Shown here in pieces: positions 1 to 8,231 of a DNA stretch of 64,000 nt. Location of the stretch: positions 62,001-126,000 of the forward strand of contig NZ_BAUX01000005.1 in NCBI RefSeq assembly GCF_002897035.1, given 5' to 3'. Position 1 is the first letter of the stretch; each line of letters begins with the position of its first letter. A model generated the notes under the pieces. That model was not told where the DNA came from and ran no database searches. It saw only the letters and a list, made by a program, of their open reading frames with translations. Both the position numbers and the translations under genes were made by a program. This stretch comes from Methylopila sp. Yamaguchi (GTDB taxonomy: Bacteria > Pseudomonadota > Alphaproteobacteria > Rhizobiales > Methylopilaceae).

Positions 1-835
1 GCTCCGTGGTGTCGGCCAGGCTCGAGATCGTGCGGTTCGTGCGCTCAACCTCGGTCGACGCCTGCTGCGCGGTGAGGAAGGAGCGCTTGGCCTGCTCGCC
101 GATGTCGCGGATCGAGGTCGCAAGCTCCTCGGTGGCGGCGGCGGAGGCGCGCACCACCTCGGAGGTGCCGGTCGCGGCCGCCGCCATCGCGTCGGCGCGG
201 TCGTCTGTCGCGGCCGCCGCGGCCTCGAGCGTGGAGGCGGTCTCGCTCATCCGGGTCGAGGCCTGCCCCATGCTGTCGAGCGACGCCGCCATGACCGCGT
301 CGAAGCCGTTGATCGCGGTCTCGATGGCGGCGTTCTTCGCCGCGAGATCGCCCATGATTTTGTCCTGGTAGACCGAGATCGCGAGCTCCATGTCGAGCAT
401 CACCGCCTTCGAGACGGCGCGCGCGAGCCGCATCGCCTTCGGCCCCGAAAACCGGTGGGTTTCGCCGAGGATCTGGAACAGACGGTCCTGCACGAAGGCG
501 TAGCCGCCGATGTACCAGCGCGGCTCCAGCCCGATGCGGACGTGCGCCATGCCGATCCGGCGGACGCTGTCGAAGTAGCCGGCGTCGAAGGCGCCCGAGA
601 ACAGGCGCTCCCAGTGCCCGCCCTGCGCCGACTTCAGCCGGGGCTCGTTGCCCCGGACCCGCGCCGCGAGCTCCGGCTGGCTGGAGAGATGGGCGTAAAA
701 CCCGTCCAGGATCGATCCGAGGTGCGGCTGGACCACCGTCCAGGCGGCGCGCAGCCGCTGCTTCGCCTCCTCGTCGATCTGGAGAAATAAAAGATGCGAG
801 GACGCGTCGCCCGACGCGCCGGCGTGATTGGTCAT
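1..835 (-). CDS. Globin-coupled methyl-accepting chemotaxis sensor (3' end outside window)
   Basis: Heme-based aerotaxis-type receptor of the globin-coupled sensor (HemAT-like) family, soluble, expected to signal to CheA/CheW. Reading leftwards from the ATG at 835 the frame stays open to the window edge. The first ~165 residues form a protoglobin domain with a conserved block GMAHVRIGLEPRWYIGGY whose His is the likely proximal heme ligand; then comes NGFDAVMAASLDSMGQAST and an Ala/Glu-rich coiled coil typical of the methyl-accepting signalling domain. No membrane segment is visible. A GGGGGA ribosome site lies just before the ATG. It is divergent from flhA. The hairpin tip of the signalling domain lies beyond the edge, so the downstream part is unknown. 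Family call is from recognisable sequence, not a search. Confidence 0.88.
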   Translation of the reverse strand, partial: MTNHAGASGDASSHLLFLQIDEEAKQRLRAAWTVVQPHLGSILDGFYAHLSSQPELAARVRGNEPRLKSAQGGHWERLFSGAFDAGYFDSVRRIGMAHVRIGLEPRWYIGGYAFVQDRLFQILGETHRFSGPKAMRLARAVSKAVMLDMELAISVYQDKIMGDLAAKNAAIETAINGFDAVMAASLDSMGQASTRMSETASTLEAAAAATDDRADAMAAAATGTSEVVRASAAATEELATSIRDIGEQAKRSFLTAQQASTEVERTNRTISSLADTTE

Positions 836-877
836 GATCTTCCCCCGAAGTCTGAAGGCGATGCTCCGGGAACTGCG

Positions 878-945
878 TTAACCACGGGTTACCCCGGGGC
901 ATGCTCGCCGGGGCATGCGCACCCCCGCGTTAACCTCTCGTCAAC
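878..945. promoter_or_regulatory. Two CtrA-like boxes in the receptor/flhA divergent promoter region
   Basis: Positions 878-892 read TTAA-N7-TTAC and 930-945 read TTAA-N7-TCAAC. Each has one mismatch to the alphaproteobacterial CtrA consensus TTAA-N7-TTAAC. They lie between the starts of the globin-coupled receptor (835, minus) and flhA (998, plus). Flagellar export genes are direct CtrA targets in Caulobacter. Binding here is inferred from the motif only. Confidence 0.5.
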
Positions 946-997
946 CATACGGCCGGCATTTTCTGCCGAGCGGAATGCGAGAGTTGCGGGGCGAGGC

Positions 998-3166
998 ATG
1001 TCGGACGTGACGGTGTCGGCGGATCGGGGAACACCCCCGGCCGCCGTCGGAAACGGCTTCGCCCTGCCCCCAAGCCTTTCGAAAGCTTGGGGATTCCTGC
1101 GCACTGGAGACATGGGGCTCGCCCTCGGCGTCCTGGTCATCCTGTGCGTGCTGATCGTCCCGCTGCCGCCGCTGATCCTCGACCTGCTCCTCGCGGTCTC
1201 GATCATCCTGTCCGTATTGATCCTGATGACAGCGCTGTTCATCGAGAAACCGCTCGAATTCTCGGCGTTTCCAACGATTCTCCTGGTCGCCACCATGCTT
1301 CGGCTGGCGCTCAACCTCGCCTCGACGCGGCTGATCCTCGGACACGGCCACGAGGGCACGGACGCCGCCGGCCACGTCATCGAAGCCTTCGGCAACTTCG
1401 TGATGGGCGGCAACTTCGTCATCGGGATCATCGTGTTCGCGATCCTGATCATCGTGAATTTCGTCGTCATCACAAAGGGTTCGGGCCGTATCGCCGAGGT
1501 CGCCGCGCGCTTCACCCTCGACGCCATGCCCGGCAAGCAGATGGCGATCGACGCGGATCTGTCCGCCGGCCTGATCGACGAGGCGACCGCGAAGGTCCGC
1601 CGCAAGGAGCTCGAAGACGAATCGACCTTCTTCGGCGCCATGGACGGCGCATCGAAGTTCGTGCGCGGCGACGCGATCGCGGCCCTGCTGATCACCTTCA
1701 TCAACGTCATCGGCGGCATCATCATCGGCGTCGGCCAGAACGGCCTTGGGTTCGCGGACGCCGCGCACTCCTACACGCTGCTGTCGGTCGGCGACGGCCT
1801 CGTCAGCCAGATCCCCGCGCTCATCGTCTCGACCGCGGCCGGCATGCTCGTCTCCAAGGCCGGCGTCTCGGGCTCCGCCGACCGCGCGCTAGTGAAGCAG
1901 CTCTCCGGCTATCCGAAGGCGCTCGGCATCGCCGCAGCGGTCATGGCGGTCATGGCGCTGCTGCCGGGCATTCCGCTGATCCCCTTCATGGCCCTCGCCG
2001 GAGGCGCCGGATGGCTGGCCCATCGCGCCTCGAAGAGCAACGCCCTCGAGGAGCTGAAGCGCATCGCGACGATCGCGAACGAGGGCAAGCCGGGCTCGGC
2101 GGCGGGCTCCGCGGCCGGCGCCGAGGAGGAGCCGGTCTCGGCCGCGCTCAAGATGGACGAAGTGAAGATCGAGCTCGGCTTCGCCCTGCTGCCGATGGTC
2201 GAGTCCAAGGACGGCGCGCCCGACAAGCTTACCGAGCAGATCAAGGCGTTGCGGCGCTCGATCGCCGGTGAGATGGGCTTCCTGATGCCGCAGGTGCGCC
2301 TGCTCGACAACATGCAGCTCCAGCCCAACGCCTATTCCGTGAAGGTGAAGGAGGTCGAGGCCGGGACCGGCTCCGTTTATCCCAGCCAGTTCATGGTGAT
2401 GGACCCGAACGGCCGCCAGGTGAGCCTGCCGGGCGTACATACGGTGGAGCCCACCTTCGGGCTGCCCGCGACCTGGGTGGACGCCTCGCTCCGTGAGGAG
2501 GCGACCATCCTCGGCTACACCGTGGTCGACGCCACCACGGTGCTCTCTACCCACCTCAACGAGATCATCAAGGGCAACATGCCGGACCTGCTGTCCTATG
2601 GCGAGGTCAGTAAGCTCCTGAAGGATCTTCCAAAGGAGCAGGGCAAGCTGGTCGACGACATCGTGCCGAGCCTGATCTCGACAACGGGCATCCAGCGCGT
2701 GCTGCAGTTGCTGCTGAACGAGCGGGTCTCGATCCGAGATCTCGGAACCATTCTCGAGGGCATCGCCGAAGCCGTGTCCTTCACCCGTGCCCCGGCGCAG
2801 ATCGTGGAGCACGTGCGCATGCGGCTCGGGCGCCAGCTCTGCGCGCAGCACCAATCGTATGGAGGCTACGTGCCCCTCGTCACGCTGTCGCCCGCCTGGG
2901 AGCAGGCCTTCGCGGAATCGATCGTCGGCACGGGCGAAGAGAAGACGCTCGCGATGGCGCCCTCGAAGCTGCAAGAGTTCATCGGCCTGGTGCGCGATCG
3001 GTTCGAGGAGGCCGCCAAGCTTGGCGAGTCGCCCGTCCTCCTGACCTCGGCCGCGGTGCGGCCGTTCGTGCGCTCGATCGTCGAGCGCTTCCGCAACCAG
3101 ACCTCGGTGATGTCGCAGAACGAGATCCACCCGCGGGCGCGGCTGAAGACTATCGCCAGCATCTGA
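998..3166 (+). CDS. flhA: Flagellar biosynthesis protein FlhA
   Basis: Export-gate component of the flagellar type III secretion system in the inner membrane; it docks substrate-chaperone complexes and works with FliI/FliJ. 722 aa, usual for the family. The N-terminal half holds about eight membrane helices starting near residue 38; the FHIPEP family signature is visible as RLALNLASTRLIL, followed by the cytoplasmic FHIPEP loop (SGRIAEVAARFTLDAMPGKQ). The C-terminal half is the soluble nonameric ring domain. The frame is open upstream to 794 but the ATG at 998 gives a normal N-terminus. No flhB or fliR lies beside it; the other export genes, fliI and fliJ, are 8 kb away. Confidence 0.96.
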   Translation: MSDVTVSADRGTPPAAVGNGFALPPSLSKAWGFLRTGDMGLALGVLVILCVLIVPLPPLILDLLLAVSIILSVLILMTALFIEKPLEFSAFPTILLVATMLRLALNLASTRLILGHGHEGTDAAGHVIEAFGNFVMGGNFVIGIIVFAILIIVNFVVITKGSGRIAEVAARFTLDAMPGKQMAIDADLSAGLIDEATAKVRRKELEDESTFFGAMDGASKFVRGDAIAALLITFINVIGGIIIGVGQNGLGFADAAHSYTLLSVGDGLVSQIPALIVSTAAGMLVSKAGVSGSADRALVKQLSGYPKALGIAAAVMAVMALLPGIPLIPFMALAGGAGWLAHRASKSNALEELKRIATIANEGKPGSAAGSAAGAEEEPVSAALKMDEVKIELGFALLPMVESKDGAPDKLTEQIKALRRSIAGEMGFLMPQVRLLDNMQLQPNAYSVKVKEVEAGTGSVYPSQFMVMDPNGRQVSLPGVHTVEPTFGLPATWVDASLREEATILGYTVVDATTVLSTHLNEIIKGNMPDLLSYGEVSKLLKDLPKEQGKLVDDIVPSLISTTGIQRVLQLLLNERVSIRDLGTILEGIAEAVSFTRAPAQIVEHVRMRLGRQLCAQHQSYGGYVPLVTLSPAWEQAFAESIVGTGEEKTLAMAPSKLQEFIGLVRDRFEEAAKLGESPVLLTSAAVRPFVRSIVERFRNQTSVMSQNEIHPRARLKTIASI

Positions 3167-3192
3167 GCGTCAGGGGCGGCGGAAAAATAAAA

Positions 3193-3220
3193 CGGCGGCG
3201 CGTCCAGAGACGCGCCGCCG
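3193..3220. terminator. Bidirectional hairpin terminator
   Basis: A 12-bp perfect stem (3193-3204 with 3209-3220) and a CAGA loop lie between the convergent flhA and the small secreted protein. The minus-strand copy is followed by a T-rich run (complement of 3182-3192), so it is strongest for the leftward gene. Confidence 0.75.
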
Positions 3221-3248
3221 CTTTCAGTTCGACCTTAAGCGCTGAGGC

Positions 3249-3551
3249 TTACGAGCCCGGCTTCGTCGCAAGAGCGTCGACGGTCACGACCGGAACGGCG
3301 CGCCAGGAGGCGTTGGCCGCCGTCAGCAGGCCGCGGCTGTCGCGCCGGACGTCCGCGCCGCTGGTGGCGACGCCGTCGGCGGCGAGGTGCATGGCGCCCA
3401 CGGTGCCGGGGCTCTGGACCGCCGCGGCGTTGGCCGCGCTCGCGCGGACCGGCGCCTTGGGAGCGTCAACCGTCGAGGACAGCTCGCCGGCGAAGGCGGA
3501 GGTGGAGATGAGGGTCGCCAGAACAGCGGCGACGGAGGCGATGCGGGTCAT
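3249..3551 (-). CDS. Small secreted protein of unknown function
   Basis: 100-aa protein. The N-terminus MTRIASVAAVLATLISTSAFA is a clear Sec signal peptide with an AFA cleavage site. The mature part, ~78 aa, is Ala/Val/Thr-rich with no Cys and no motif I recognise. The frame extends upstream to 3668, but that extension would bury the signal peptide, so the ATG at 3551 is preferred. It is convergent with flhA and shares a hairpin terminator with it. It stands alone, with an AT-rich upstream region. Probably periplasmic; function unknown. Confidence 0.65.
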   Translation of the reverse strand: MTRIASVAAVLATLISTSAFAGELSSTVDAPKAPVRASAANAAAVQSPGTVGAMHLAADGVATSGADVRRDSRGLLTAANASWRAVPVVTVDALATKPGS

Positions 3552-3705
3552 GGCTTGCGTCCTGATCACTGTGTCGGCGGGACCAACCCCGCCGTCTCTG
3601 GAGCGCAATATGCGGTGCACCGCAGCATGAAACAAACCGTTTGCATTCATATCGATTATCGATGGCAATAATTATCCATTCGACCAAAGGCTAAACGCTG
3701 TCGCT
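3552..3705. promoter_or_regulatory. AT-rich intergenic region with likely promoter
   Basis: About 150 bp between two leftward genes. The part around 3635-3690 is markedly AT-rich for this genome and contains an ATCGATTATCGAT repeat, consistent with a promoter for the small secreted protein. No specific regulator site is recognised. Confidence 0.3.
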
Positions 3706-4404
3706 CTACGCCTTTGCTGGCGCGGACTGGGCCGCCGTCGCGCTTTCACCCGCAAATCCGATGGTCAGGAGCGCCACGAGGGGCGGCGGCACGAAGCACC
3801 AGATGGGCGCCGCGACATAGACCAGCGCGCCGGCCCCGCAGCCGAGCGCGAACGCAAGGAGGCTGAGGCTCATGGGGCCGAGCCGCTTCTTTGCGGCGGC
3901 GCGGGCCTCGGGGCGGATCGGACGCATCAGGTCGCCGATGTCGACCATGACCTGCGTCGTGGTGCCGGTCATGATGGTGGACGGCGGCAAGCTCGCGAGC
4001 CGCACGCGGTGCACCGCGTTCTGGATCGCCATCGCGGCAACCAGCGCGCCCCCAGTCGCAAGCGCGGGCCAGGCGTCGCCGTCCGGGAAGGGACCAAGCC
4101 GCGCGGCGAGCGCCGCCGCGCCGGCAAGCAGAAGCGCCTGCAGCGCGAGCATGACCCGCGTCACCGGCCATCCGCGCCGCTCCAACCCGATCCCGGCGAG
4201 CCGGGCGACCAGCACCACCACGCAGAACAAGGGCAGCGCGAGCAGCTTCGCGAGCACCCCGGTCGCGCCCATCGCGACGGCCGCGCCAAGGGTGACGAAG
4301 TTGCCGGTCACATGCGTCGTGAACAGGCCGTGCAGCGCGAGGAACCCCGCGGCGTCCACGTAGCCGGCGTTGAAGCTAAGGAGAACCAAGAGGACGTAGC
4401 GCAT
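3706..4404 (-). CDS. YoaK/DUF1275 family membrane protein
   Basis: 232-aa integral membrane protein with about six hydrophobic helices. The N-terminal block LSFNAGYVDAAGFLALHGLFTTHVTGNF carries the family hallmark (Gly-Tyr-Val-Asp and a T-H-x-T-G-N motif) of DUF1275/YoaK. Family members are inner-membrane proteins whose transported substrate, if any, is unknown. A second copy of the T-G-T motif (IMTGTTTQVMVDIGD) in the second half suggests the internal duplication common in this family. The gene lies 48 bp after the MBL hydrolase stop on the same strand and may be co-transcribed with it. Confidence 0.85.
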   Translation of the reverse strand: MRYVLLVLLSFNAGYVDAAGFLALHGLFTTHVTGNFVTLGAAVAMGATGVLAKLLALPLFCVVVLVARLAGIGLERRGWPVTRVMLALQALLLAGAAALAARLGPFPDGDAWPALATGGALVAAMAIQNAVHRVRLASLPPSTIMTGTTTQVMVDIGDLMRPIRPEARAAAKKRLGPMSLSLLAFALGCGAGALVYVAAPIWCFVPPPLVALLTIGFAGESATAAQSAPAKA

Positions 4405-4452
4405 GGCGCGATCAGGCGACGTCCTCGCCGTCCCGTCAACCGCTCGGCGTTA

Positions 4453-5454
4453 TCACTCGGCGAACTGGTAGGTGACGGGAAGCCAGCGGTACGCCGTCCC
4501 CGCCCGTTCGACGAAGCCGAGCGACGGGAACGAGGTGTGGTAGCCGAGCACGGGCAGTTTCTCCGTCGCCGCCATGTCGTAGACCCGCGCCCGGGTCGTC
4601 TTGCCTTGCTCCTTGTCCATGTCGAACAGGGCGCTCCACTCCGGATGAACAAGCGAAGCGACCTCGTGGTGGGCGCAGTCGCCCCAGACGAGAATGCGTT
4701 TGCCGCCGCTTTCGAGATGGTAGGCGAGGTGGCCGGGGGTGTGGCCGTGGGTCGGGATCGCGGTGACCCCGCGGACCACGTCCTCGCCGGGCTTGAGGAA
4801 AGTAGTGCGCGCGGCGAGCGGCGGCAGCGTCTTGCGGAACAGCTGCGCCGACTTCCGCTCGTTGCCGCCTTCCGGCGCCTTCAGGCGGTCGTCCTTGGTC
4901 CAGAAATCATATTCGAGCGCGCCGACGACATAGCGCGCCTTCGGAAACGTCGCCTCGCCGCCCTCCATGAGCCCGCCGATGTGGTCCACGTGGCAGTGCG
5001 TCAGCGCGACCACGTCAATGTCGTCCGGTGCGAAACCGGCCGCCTTCAGATTCTCCACCAGACGCCCTCCGGCGGGACGGGGAATGAAGCCTTCGGAGCC
5101 GTTGCCCGCGTCGATCAGGACCAGTTCGCGGCCGGTGTTGACGACGGTCGGGCTGAAGCCCGGCTGGAACCGGCTTGCCGGCAGGAGGTTGGCGCGCATC
5201 AGCGCCTCGACTTCCTCCCGCGGGCGATCCTCGCCCACGATCGGCCAGGGGCCGTCCACCATAGCGGCGCCGTCGGAGACGACCGTGATCTCGAACTCGC
5301 CAAGTCGGAAGCGACGGAACGAGGGCTCGCTCGATCCGAGACGCGGCGAGGCCGCCTCCGCCGGCGCGGCGCGCAGCAGGGCGGGCATGGCGAGGAGGCC
5401 GCCGGTCGCCCTAAGGGCGCGGCGGCGCGTGATGCCTTCGACTGGCTTGAACAT
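4453..5454 (-). CDS. Tat-exported metallo-beta-lactamase-fold hydrolase
   Basis: MBL-fold metal-dependent hydrolase, probably periplasmic. The ATG at 5454 gives MFKPVEGITRRRALRATGG followed by a hydrophobic stretch ending AAPAEAA, a twin-arginine signal. A TTG at 5487 in the same frame is possible but places residues before the signal. The zinc motif ALTHCHVDHIGG is the canonical HxHxDH; a later PTHGHTPGHLAYHL and WGDCAHH supply the other metal ligands. Substrate cannot be told; quorum-quenching lactonases, organophosphate hydrolases and other MBL enzymes all look like this. An AraC-type gene starts divergently 68 bp away and may regulate it. Confidence 0.85.
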   Translation of the reverse strand: MFKPVEGITRRRALRATGGLLAMPALLRAAPAEAASPRLGSSEPSFRRFRLGEFEITVVSDGAAMVDGPWPIVGEDRPREEVEALMRANLLPASRFQPGFSPTVVNTGRELVLIDAGNGSEGFIPRPAGGRLVENLKAAGFAPDDIDVVALTHCHVDHIGGLMEGGEATFPKARYVVGALEYDFWTKDDRLKAPEGGNERKSAQLFRKTLPPLAARTTFLKPGEDVVRGVTAIPTHGHTPGHLAYHLESGGKRILVWGDCAHHEVASLVHPEWSALFDMDKEQGKTTRARVYDMAATEKLPVLGYHTSFPSLGFVERAGTAYRWLPVTYQFAE

Positions 5455-5521
5455 GGCGCGGCTCGGTTGGATGGTGATTGCGGACAAGGCCGAGTGATAC
5501 GGCTGTCGGGAGGACGCGCGC

Positions 5522-6301
5522 TTGTACGAACCTGCTGCGGGTCCGCCTTCAGGCGGCGGGCTCGGGCCGCTGTGGCGGCTCGACGCCGGGCGGACGCTGT
5601 TCGTCGGGCCTCTGGTCTACAACGCTCCCCACCAGCACGGCGCGCCGGTGTTCCTGTCGAGCCTCGGCGGGACTTTCGGCCTGCGCCTGAAGGGCGGCGA
5701 CTGGCTGGCCTGCGGCTCCGCCATGGTGCCCGCCGGGCTCAGCCACGAACTGCGGCTCGACGGGGAGCCGGTGATGGTGCTCTACGCCGAGCCGGACGCC
5801 GGCGGCCCGACCGCCCTCGCCCGCCTCGTGACGAACGCCGAGGAGCGGGACGGCGCCATCGTCGGGCGCTCGACGGCAACGTCGCTCGCGCGCGCGCTTT
5901 ACGAGCGCCCCGACAGCGCCGCTTGGGCGGCGGAGGCGCTCGACGATCTGCTGGGCTTTGGCCGCAGCCACGCCCGCCGCGAAGTCGATCCGCGCGTCAC
6001 CGCGGCCGTCGTCGCGCTCGCCGCGGAAGAGCCGCCCACGCTGAGCGCGGTCGCCCGCTCGGCCCGGCTGTCGCCGTCGCGGCTTCAACATCTCTTCAAG
6101 GCGGAGATCGGCGTCCCGCTTCGCCGCTATCGGAGCTGGACGCGCATGCGGCGGGCGATCGCCGAGATCGTGACGGGCGCGAACTTCACGACCGCGGCCC
6201 ATGCGGCCGGCTTCGCCGACCAAGCCCACTTCGCCCACGACTTCCGCGCGACGTTCGGGGCTCCGGCCTCCGTCAGCCTGACGAGGCCGCGTGGCTCTTG
6301 A
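5522..6301 (+). CDS. AraC family transcriptional regulator
   Basis: 259-aa cytosolic regulator. The N-terminal half is a cupin-like sensing domain (NAPHQHGAPVFLSSLGGTF, with LRLDGEPVMVLYAEP), the C-terminal ~95 residues a two-helix-turn-helix AraC domain (LSAVARSARLSPSRLQHLFKAE, then FTTAAHAAGFADQAHFAHDFR). The start is a TTG at 5522; it is chosen because a GGGAGGA ribosome site sits 7 nt upstream and no in-frame ATG or GTG precedes it. It is divergent from the MBL hydrolase and is followed 32 bp later by a GNAT gene, which may share its transcript. Ligand unknown. Confidence 0.9.
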   Translation: MYEPAAGPPSGGGLGPLWRLDAGRTLFVGPLVYNAPHQHGAPVFLSSLGGTFGLRLKGGDWLACGSAMVPAGLSHELRLDGEPVMVLYAEPDAGGPTALARLVTNAEERDGAIVGRSTATSLARALYERPDSAAWAAEALDDLLGFGRSHARREVDPRVTAAVVALAAEEPPTLSAVARSARLSPSRLQHLFKAEIGVPLRRYRSWTRMRRAIAEIVTGANFTTAAHAAGFADQAHFAHDFRATFGAPASVSLTRPRGS

Positions 6302-6333
6302 CGCCCAGGGCGCCGGCGTCCAAGGCGAGCGTC

Positions 6334-6933
6334 ATGAACGCGCTCACGAACGGCCTCTACGACATCCCTTTCGGTCGGCTTCCCGCGATCGTCACCTACC
6401 TCGAACGGACCGCCCCCGTCGCCGAGCCGCCGGCGCCGCTGCCGGCGGGAGTGGCGATCTCGGCGGTCGAACGGCCCCGCGCGGACTGGTATCGCGCCAT
6501 CTACCGCCGGGTGGGCGACGACTGGCTGTGGTCGGACCGCCTTCGGCTCACGGACGCGGCGCTGCAGGACCTTCTCGACCAGCCGGAGCGCCGGCTGCTG
6601 CTTGTCACGCGCGGGGAAGAGGAGATCGGCTTCGCCGAGCTCGAGCCGCCGTCGGAGGCTTCGGTCGAGATCGTCTATTTCGGCCTGGTCAAAGAGGCCG
6701 CAGGCGCTGGGCTTGGTCGGGCGTTGATGCGAGCGGCGCTCGTCGCGGCGTTCCGGCCCGGCGTCGACCGCGTCTGGCTCCACACCTGCAACCACGACGA
6801 CCCGGGCGCCCTCGCCTTCTACGATCGCATGGGGTTTCGCGCCTACGCGCAGAAGATCGAAATCGGCGACGACCCGCGGCTGACGGGCTTGATCCCCCGC
6901 CATGCCGCGCCGCACGTGCCGCTTCACGGCTGA
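6334..6933 (+). CDS. GNAT family N-acetyltransferase
   Basis: 199-aa acetyl-CoA dependent acyltransferase. The first ~60 residues are a family-specific lead (MNALTNGLYDIPFG), then the GNAT core: FAELEPPSEASVEIVYFGLV, the CoA-binding pocket EAAGAGLGRALMRAALVAAF, and the C-terminal CNHDDPGALAFYDRMGFRAY. The CoA loop is intact, so it should be active. It follows the AraC gene by 32 bp on the same strand. The acceptor substrate is not predictable from sequence. The same frame is open far upstream but coding features begin only at this ATG. Confidence 0.88.
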   Translation: MNALTNGLYDIPFGRLPAIVTYLERTAPVAEPPAPLPAGVAISAVERPRADWYRAIYRRVGDDWLWSDRLRLTDAALQDLLDQPERRLLLVTRGEEEIGFAELEPPSEASVEIVYFGLVKEAAGAGLGRALMRAALVAAFRPGVDRVWLHTCNHDDPGALAFYDRMGFRAYAQKIEIGDDPRLTGLIPRHAAPHVPLHG

Positions 6934-7163
6934 GCCTCATCATTCGCCGACTGCCGCGGTGAACCGCTCCCGGCGCCCTTGCGTATGTCTGCGGTCTCGC
7001 GTTTTCGCGCGGGGCGGGTCGACGGCCGACAAGGCCGTCTTGACGGCGGGCGTCCCGTCTGCCCCCGGCGGGGCGTCCGTTTCTTCCCATCCGGCGTCAT
7101 GGCGAACCGGCCGCCGCTGCCCTATGGTCGCGGCGTCGTGACGCCAGCCGATCGGGACCGCCG

Positions 7164-8135
7164 TTGAGCCTCGACCACGTCAATCTGTCCAAGCTGGACC
7201 TGAACCTCCTCGTGGCGTTCGATGCGCTCATGACGGAGCGCAGCGTCACGCGGGCCGCGGCGCGCGTCGGCTTGGGCCAGTCCGCGATGAGCCACGCGCT
7301 CGCGCGGCTGCGCGCCATGTTCGGCGACGAGCTCCTGACGCGCGGCCCCGACGGCATGCGGCCGACGCCGCGCGCGACCGCGCTGATCCTGCCGGTCCGA
7401 GGCGCCCTCGCGCAGATCGCCGAACTGACGCTGCGGGACGACGCCTTCGATCCCGCGACGTCGGACCGCACCTTCGTCATCGGGATGCCGGACAGCACCG
7501 AGGTGTTGCTCGTTCCGGCCCTCATGGCGCATCTGCAGAAGACCGCGCCCGGGGTGAAGCTGCTGTTGCGGTCGATCGACCGGCTTCGCATCCTCCAGGA
7601 CGTCGACGACGGTCGGATCGAGCTCGGGATCGGGCTGTTCGACGAAGGGCAGACCCACCATAAGCGGCGGCTGCTCCACAAGGAGAGCTATCTCTGCATC
7701 TTCAACGCCGCGCTCGTCGGCGTGGAGCCGCCGATCACGATCGAGGATTACGTCCGCCTGCCCCACGTGCTCACCAGTCTCGTCGAGAGCGCCCACGGCG
7801 TGGTGGACGACGCTCTTGCGAAGATCGGTCGCGCGCGCACGATCGCGTTGACCTCGCCGCGGTTCACGGCGGTGCCCTTCGTGGTGAAGCAGGCGCCCGT
7901 CATCGCGACCATGCATGCCAAGGTCGCGCGCTTCTTCGCCGAGGCGCTCGAGCTCGCCGTCAGCCCTGCGCCGGTGATCCTGCCGGATGTGCAGATATCG
8001 ATGCTGTGGCACTCGTCGTTCGACCGGGATCCAGGCCATCTGTGGCTTCGGAGCACGGTCCGGAAGCTTATGGACGTCCATCCCCCCAGCCTCAATTTGT
8101 GGCTCAACCGCGAGGACGATTTCCTAAGTGTCTGA
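7164..8135 (+). CDS. LysR family transcriptional regulator (NodD-like subgroup)
   Basis: 323-aa regulator. Residues 1-70 form the winged HTH (LDLNLLVAFDALMTERSVTRAAARVGLGQSAMSHALARLR), followed by a periplasmic-binding-like effector domain. The N-terminal pattern of Leu-Asp-Leu-Asn-Leu-Leu resembles NodD/NahR-type members. The start is a TTG at 7164; there is no nearby in-frame ATG that keeps the HTH intact. No obvious divergent target is present: the upstream 230 bp separate it from the GNAT gene on the same strand, and the next gene is a lytic transglycosylase. Its target is therefore unknown. Confidence 0.9.
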   Translation: MSLDHVNLSKLDLNLLVAFDALMTERSVTRAAARVGLGQSAMSHALARLRAMFGDELLTRGPDGMRPTPRATALILPVRGALAQIAELTLRDDAFDPATSDRTFVIGMPDSTEVLLVPALMAHLQKTAPGVKLLLRSIDRLRILQDVDDGRIELGIGLFDEGQTHHKRRLLHKESYLCIFNAALVGVEPPITIEDYVRLPHVLTSLVESAHGVVDDALAKIGRARTIALTSPRFTAVPFVVKQAPVIATMHAKVARFFAEALELAVSPAPVILPDVQISMLWHSSFDRDPGHLWLRSTVRKLMDVHPPSLNLWLNREDDFLSV

Positions 8136-8231
8136 GCTGCCTTTGAATATGGCGTAAATTTGGACGAGTCACGGTTCGGCCGCATTTCGACGTCACCAAA
8201 GACGCTTCTGCGACGGCGTGGGGACAGGAAT

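Noticed and set aside
45-902. Long open frame on the minus strand in the chemoreceptor region
   Set aside because: Arg/Gly/Ala-rich out-of-frame shadow of the true receptor frame starting at 835, which has recognisable globin and signalling sequence.
3193-3220. Hairpin as an operator
   Set aside because: Position between convergent stops and flanking A/T runs fit a terminator.
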